Shown: positions 60,784-64,000 of the stretch, piece after piece
Layout: every line of letters starts with the position of its first letter
How positions within the stretch are numbered: position 1 is the stretch's first letter
NCBI GenBank assembly: GCA_021199655.1
Contig: JAJQHQ010000082.1
Span: 30,893 to 94,892 of the forward strand
Source of the DNA: Lachnospiraceae bacterium
Lineage (GTDB): Bacteria > Bacillota > Clostridia > Lachnospirales > Lachnospiraceae
Reading direction: 5' to 3'
Length of the DNA: 64,000 nt
Program-made: the position numbers and the translations under genes
The notes under the pieces: generated by a model
The model's database searches: none
What the model was told of the DNA's origin: nothing
What the model saw: only the letters and a program-made list of their open reading frames with translations

Positions 60784-62769
60784 TCACTTCATCCCCCTTA
60801 CTGCCGTTTTTCCGGCCTTGATCTTTGTCACCAGCGGAATCTTGGAGGAACAGATATATTCGCAGCAGCGGCATTCCAGACAGTCCATCACGTGCTGATC
60901 CTTCATGCCCTGCCAGTTCTCCTCGTCCGCATATTTTGCAAAATAGAGAGGCTTCAGTTCCATCGGACAGACATCCATGCAGCGTCCGCACTTGATGCAG
61001 GGCTGCTCCTCCGTATGGTCGGTATCCACACAGATGATACCGTTCGAGCCTTTCATGATCGGAACATTCAGGTCATTTAAAACAAATCCCATCATCGGTC
61101 CGCCGGCCTTATATGTAATCTCTCCTTCCCCGATGACGCCTCCGCAGTAATCGATCAGATCCTTTGTATTCGTACCGATCTTCACAATGTAATTACCCGG
61201 GTTCTTCAGGCGTTCGCCGGTCACGGAAACCACACGTTCAATGAGCGGCATCCCCTTCTGGATCGCATCGGAGATTGCCTTCGTCGTACTGATGTTGCTC
61301 ACTACGCAGCCGACATCCGCAGGCAGTCCGCCGCTCGGTACCTGACGCTTCATCACACGCTTGATCAGCATCTTCTCAGCGCCCTGCGGGTATTTTGTCT
61401 TCGCGACAACGACATCCAGATTGTCATAGTCCGCGACTTTTGCCTTCATGACTTCGATCGCGTCCGGCTTGTTATCCTCGATCACGATCAGACCCTTTTG
61501 GGCGCCAACGGTCTTCACGATCGCGCGCAGACCAAATACGATATCGTCCGCATATTCCAGCATCACACGGTGATCTGCTGTCAGATACGGCTCACACTCG
61601 CAGCCGTTGATCAGGATCGTGTCAACCGGCTTGGCAGGTTTGAGTTTTACGGATGTCGGGAAGCCTGCGCCGCCCATACCGACGATTCCGGCTTCTTTTA
61701 CGATATCGATGATCTCTTCCGGAGTCAGCTCCTCCAGAGACTTGTGCGGCTTCACAGAATCATCCAGTGTATTCTTACCATCCGACTGAATCACAACGGC
61801 CGGACAGGTGCCTCTGGTCGCGTGTCCGTGATCCTCGATCGCAATGACCGTACCGCTCACGCTTGAATGAACCGGGCTGCTGATAAAGCCCGCAGATTCG
61901 CCGATCTTCTGGCCGACCTTTACGGTATCTCCCACTGCCACGACCGGGGTCGCCGGAGCGCCCGCATGCATGGAGAGCGGAATCACTACAGTCTCAGGAT
62001 CCGGGAATCTCTGCAAAGCAATATGCTCTGTATAATCTTTTTTCTCCAGAGGATGCACTCCTCCGTAATAGCCGTCGAGTCTGTTTTCCCGAATAGAAGT
62101 CACATAGTCATGTACAAATTTGAAGCTGGTTTTTGAATAGTCCCGCATCTGCACCGGCTGATTCAGAAATTCTTCCAGTCTTCCCTGCTTTTTGAGCCTC
62201 TGGTAAATCTTCTCCCATGCGCAGTCCTTGTTCGGGTCTACCTCACATTTGCCGTTCTTCGCGCCGCCGCACTGACCGTTGACCAGACTCTTGGAACAGT
62301 CGACGATCGGGCAGATCCCTCCTGTCACGTTCAGGTAGCACTGCGCGCATGCGTCGCAGGCCTTGTCCGTCAGCGCCATACCGTGATGTCCGGTGTAATT
62401 CAGCGAATCCGTTGCAGAATAGACCGGAATCGGCTGCGCATCAGAACATTCCGTCTGCATATCTGCAATCGTCTGGATACCCAGCCCGCAGGAAACTACA
62501 AAAATGCTCTCTGTTCCCTCCGGGACAATGTCAGAAAGCGCTTTCGCCGTCTGCGTTTTGTTGCACAAAAAATCGACCCTCGCGCTTCCCGTGATGGTCT
62601 TTCCTTCTTCGGCAGCAATTTTCTCAAACTCAGCAAGCTCCGGCTCTTCTACGGTATTGAACTCCTTGAAGCACTTATTACAGGAGATCACAAAAATATG
62701 ATCTGTCCCGGATAATGCCTGCGCCAGTTCCTCGCGAGTTTTCAGCCTGTACTTGGTGTAGTCTTCCAA
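60784..62769 (-). CDS. rnfC2: MetV-RnfC2 fusion, electron-input subunit of methylene-THF reductase
   Basis: The 661-residue protein has two parts. Residues 1-215 are a MetV-like module with the block CDACAQCYLNVTGGICPIV and NGQCGGAKNGKCEVDP. Residues about 225-645 are RnfC: a barrel-sandwich region, the flavin/NAD loop GIVGMGGAGFPT (363 onward), NGCECEPYLTADH, and two ferredoxin-type [4Fe-4S] motifs (Cys 591/594/597/601 and 630/633/636/640). It should accept NADH and feed MetV-MetF. A TTG start follows AAGGAGG by seven bases. It has its own promoter and heads rnfC2-metV-metF. Confidence 0.92.
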   Translation of the reverse strand: MEDYTKYRLKTREELAQALSGTDHIFVISCNKCFKEFNTVEEPELAEFEKIAAEEGKTITGSARVDFLCNKTQTAKALSDIVPEGTESIFVVSCGLGIQTIADMQTECSDAQPIPVYSATDSLNYTGHHGMALTDKACDACAQCYLNVTGGICPIVDCSKSLVNGQCGGAKNGKCEVDPNKDCAWEKIYQRLKKQGRLEEFLNQPVQMRDYSKTSFKFVHDYVTSIRENRLDGYYGGVHPLEKKDYTEHIALQRFPDPETVVIPLSMHAGAPATPVVAVGDTVKVGQKIGESAGFISSPVHSSVSGTVIAIEDHGHATRGTCPAVVIQSDGKNTLDDSVKPHKSLEELTPEEIIDIVKEAGIVGMGGAGFPTSVKLKPAKPVDTILINGCECEPYLTADHRVMLEYADDIVFGLRAIVKTVGAQKGLIVIEDNKPDAIEVMKAKVADYDNLDVVVAKTKYPQGAEKMLIKRVMKRQVPSGGLPADVGCVVSNISTTKAISDAIQKGMPLIERVVSVTGERLKNPGNYIVKIGTNTKDLIDYCGGVIGEGEITYKAGGPMMGFVLNDLNVPIMKGSNGIICVDTDHTEEQPCIKCGRCMDVCPMELKPLYFAKYADEENWQGMKDQHVMDCLECRCCEYICSSKIPLVTKIKAGKTAVRGMK

Positions 62770-62868
62770 ACGCTCACCTCCTTATGTAATTGATGTGCAG
62801 CCGTATCCGAATTTTACAGCTGCAGGTGTTTCCTTTATTTTCAGAATCAGCTTCTGAAATTCTTATCC

Positions 62869-62897
62869 ATTGTATCTCTTTAAGCGCTTTTTTTCAA
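62869..62897 (-). promoter_or_regulatory. Sigma-A promoter of rnfC2-metV-metF
   Basis: On the minus strand TTGAAA and TACAAT are 17 bp apart, about 100 bp upstream of the TTG start. The spacer contains the palindrome AAGCGCTT, a possible operator. Confidence 0.7.
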
Positions 62898-62938
62898 GCA
62901 ATTTCTGTATCGCTTTCGTACTTTTATGTAAACAAGAA

Positions 62939-62986
62939 GTAACTATTCAGGACAGTACTTCGCACCTGCTGCGAAGTACGTATGAA
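62939..62986 (+). repeat. 48-bp dispersed element (family C), methyl-branch/yfcE gap
   Basis: GTAACTATTCAGGACAGTA leads into GTACTTCGCA-CCTGC-TGCGAAGTAC, a 10-bp hairpin, then GTATGAA. It matches the copy at 19921-19968 (reverse orientation) over its whole length and the partial copy at 41525-41548 over its first half. Confidence 0.8.
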
Positions 62987-63000
62987 AACGTATATTATAT

Positions 63001-63099
63001 GGGGAAAAGCCCCATCGCGGCGCTGAACGTCCAGTGGACGTTCGCTTAGCGCCGACCGAAGCGGCAGCGGAGACGCGATTTTAAATGGGCTTTTCCCTC
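63001..63099. repeat. Structured element B (copy 2)
   Basis: Outer arms GGGAAAAGCCCCAT and ATGGGCTTTTCCC enclose the core at 63019-63077: GGCGCT / AGCGCC, GAACGTCC / GGACGTTC, then GACCGAAGCGG. Compared with copy 1, two base pairs of the inner stem differ on both strands in a compensating way. A family A repeat follows directly. Confidence 0.88.
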
Positions 63100-63126
63100 G
63101 TAACTGTGAAGGTACTGAACAGTTAC
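63079..63126 (+). repeat. 48-bp inverted repeat, left copy (includes family A copy 7)
   Basis: The 48 bp starting TTTTAAATGGGC are the exact reverse complement of the last 48 bases of the window. The right 27 bp (63100-63126) are a family A palindrome. Confidence 0.95.
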
Positions 63127-63217
63127 AACAAGAATAAAAAAGGTGGTTGACATTTTCATGGAAATTCCGCACAATGTACAGCAGCTAAGAAACGATTGGA
63201 CTTTGGAGGGAAATAAC

Positions 63218-63763
63218 ATGAATCTGATGATTGCGTCTGATATTCACGGCTCCGCATACTACTGTAAAAAAATGCTGGAAGCCTTCGACCGGGAAAAAGC
63301 GGACCGCCTTTTGCTTCTGGGTGATATTTTATACCATGGACCACGCAACGACCTGCCGCTGCAGTATGAACCTAAAAAAGTCATTGCCCTGCTGAATGCC
63401 CGCAAAGAACATGTTTTCTGTGTCCGCGGCAACTGTGACACGGAAGTGGACCAGATGGTGCTGGAATTCCCTATTCTGGCGGATTACTGCCTGCTAACAG
63501 CAGGCGGTCGCCTGATCTACGCCACTCACGGGCATCACTATACCAGCGTTACTCCGCCGCCCATGCAGCCGGGCGATATCCTGCTTCATGGACACACACA
63601 CATCCCGGCCTGGGAACCTTTCGGAGATCAGAATCTTTATCTGAATCCCGGCTCCGTTTCGATTCCGAAGAACGGCAGCGCAAACAGCTATATGATGCTG
63701 GAAGAAACCAATGTGTACTGGAAAAGCTTAGACGGCAGTGTATATCATTCGCTGTCGTTATAA
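63218..63763 (+). CDS. yfcE: YfcE/MJ0936-family metallophosphodiesterase
   Basis: This 181-residue calcineurin-like phosphoesterase has the metal-binding motifs ASDIHG, LLGDILYHGPRND, VRGNCD, THGHHY and LHGHTHIP in order. Family members hydrolyse phosphodiester model substrates with Mn2+; the natural substrate is unclear. The start MNLMIASDIHG follows GGAGGG by seven bases; the longer frame has no site. The gene is alone on the plus strand and is enclosed by perfect 48-bp inverted repeats. Confidence 0.93.
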   Translation: MNLMIASDIHGSAYYCKKMLEAFDREKADRLLLLGDILYHGPRNDLPLQYEPKKVIALLNARKEHVFCVRGNCDTEVDQMVLEFPILADYCLLTAGGRLIYATHGHHYTSVTPPPMQPGDILLHGHTHIPAWEPFGDQNLYLNPGSVSIPKNGSANSYMMLEETNVYWKSLDGSVYHSLSL

Positions 63764-63906
63764 TAGCCAAAAATCCTTCACGAGCAATCATAATTACCTC
63801 TTTACAATACAGCCTGACAATCGAGTGGGGTGATAAAGCACCTGCCCGCCTGGGCGAACTGCGTCCGGCAACAGTCATAAGGCTCCCTGTGCAGTTCTGT
63901 GCATAT

Positions 63907-63951
63907 AGAAAGAAAACGACAGACACCCGCTCTGCCGCTTTCTTCTCTTTT
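63907..63951 (+). terminator. Possible terminator downstream of yfcE
   Basis: AGAAAG/CTTTCT outer and CAGA/TCTG inner pairing is followed by TCTCTTTTC. The 140 bases between yfcE and this hairpin hold no gene I can support. Confidence 0.45.
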
Positions 63952-63952
63952 C

Positions 63953-64000
63953 GTAACTGTTCAGTACCTTCACAGTTACGAGGGAAAAGCCCATTTAAAA
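63953..64000 (-). repeat. 48-bp inverted repeat, right copy (includes family A copy 8), cut by window end
   Basis: Family A palindrome at 63953-63979, then GAGGGAAAAGCCCATTTAAAA. It matches the left copy 48 of 48 in inverse orientation, and probably continues into another element B beyond the window. Confidence 0.95.

Noticed and set aside
63810..63900. Structured RNA gene starting ATCGAGTGGGG
   Set aside because: It shares about ten bases with the region at 55748 and is followed by a weak hairpin, but no known RNA signature or covariation could be seen.
63549..63926. 125-codon minus-strand frame containing MIAREGF after an AGAGG site
   Set aside because: Most of it is antisense to yfcE and the sequence after the first ten residues is unlike any family.

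Overview
The window is a chromosomal segment of a spore-forming, Gram-positive member of the Clostridia, most likely a Lachnospiraceae gut acetogen. Evidence for sporulation: spoIVA, a gerW/ytfJ homologue, a ylbJ-like gene, an alpha/beta-type SASP gene and a SleB-type cell wall hydrolase. Evidence for acetogenesis: a methyl-branch Wood-Ljungdahl cluster (rnfC2, metV, metF, a DUF3786 gene, fchA, folD). Gene starts carry strong AGGAGG-type ribosome binding sites, and several Bacillus/Clostridium gene orders are kept (rsmD-coaD with ylbJ; rpmB-yloU-fakA-recG; ruvA-ruvB-zapA-U32; rplU-prp-rpmA-obgE-yhbY-nadD-yqeK-rsfS). Nearly all genes lie on the minus strand; plus-strand exceptions are dtd, lexA, ylbJ, the SASP gene, mgsA, rpmB and yfcE.

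Layout. 1-5 kb: end of dtd, a lone tyrosine recombinase flanked by iterons and a long palindrome, a secreted DUF1002 protein, and lexA. 5-16 kb: a ribosome-biogenesis block (sseB-like, rsfS, yqeK, nadD, yhbY, obgE, rpmA, prp, rplU, rng and two radical-SAM related genes) interrupted by a Wzz/BY-kinase pair with its own promoter. 16-21 kb: histidine genes hisZ-G-D-B and a HisIE protein fused to a degenerate HisA/HisF-like barrel. 21-30 kb: recU, a pseudouridine synthase, a YgiQ radical SAM protein, an rRNA methyltransferase, a small alarmone synthetase and an M23 peptidase. 30-41 kb: ylbJ, coaD, rsmD, SASP, a 176-bp tandem repeat, a cation exchanger, mgsA, a DUF6465 protein, recG, fakA, yloU and rpmB. 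41-54 kb: gerW and its DUF2953 partner, a Nudix hydrolase, an FtsW/PBP pair, a U32 peptidase, zapA, ruvBA, two small membrane or secreted proteins and a choline-binding-like cell wall hydrolase. 54-64 kb: spoIVA, an orphan cobalamin riboswitch transcript, the methyl-branch cluster, and yfcE between perfect inverted repeats.

The most unusual item is a stand-alone transcription unit at about 56.5-55.9 kb. It has a TTGACG/17/TATAGT promoter overlapping the end of folD, a cobalamin riboswitch, and then five consecutive hairpins ending in a strong terminator, with no convincing protein gene. It lies directly downstream of a pathway whose methyl group is passed to a corrinoid protein, so a B12-sensing regulatory RNA is a reasonable hypothesis. 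In the same cluster, FolD has lost two residues associated with the cyclohydrolase activity while an FchA-type cyclohydrolase candidate sits beside it, and the MetV module occurs twice, once alone and once fused to RnfC2.

The window also carries several dispersed intergenic repeat families: a 27-bp palindrome (eight clear copies), a 48-bp element (two full copies and one partial), and a structured element whose two copies show compensatory base changes. They cluster at 40-41.5 kb and 62.9-64 kb. All functional statements rest on reading motifs, lengths and gene order; no database search was possible.
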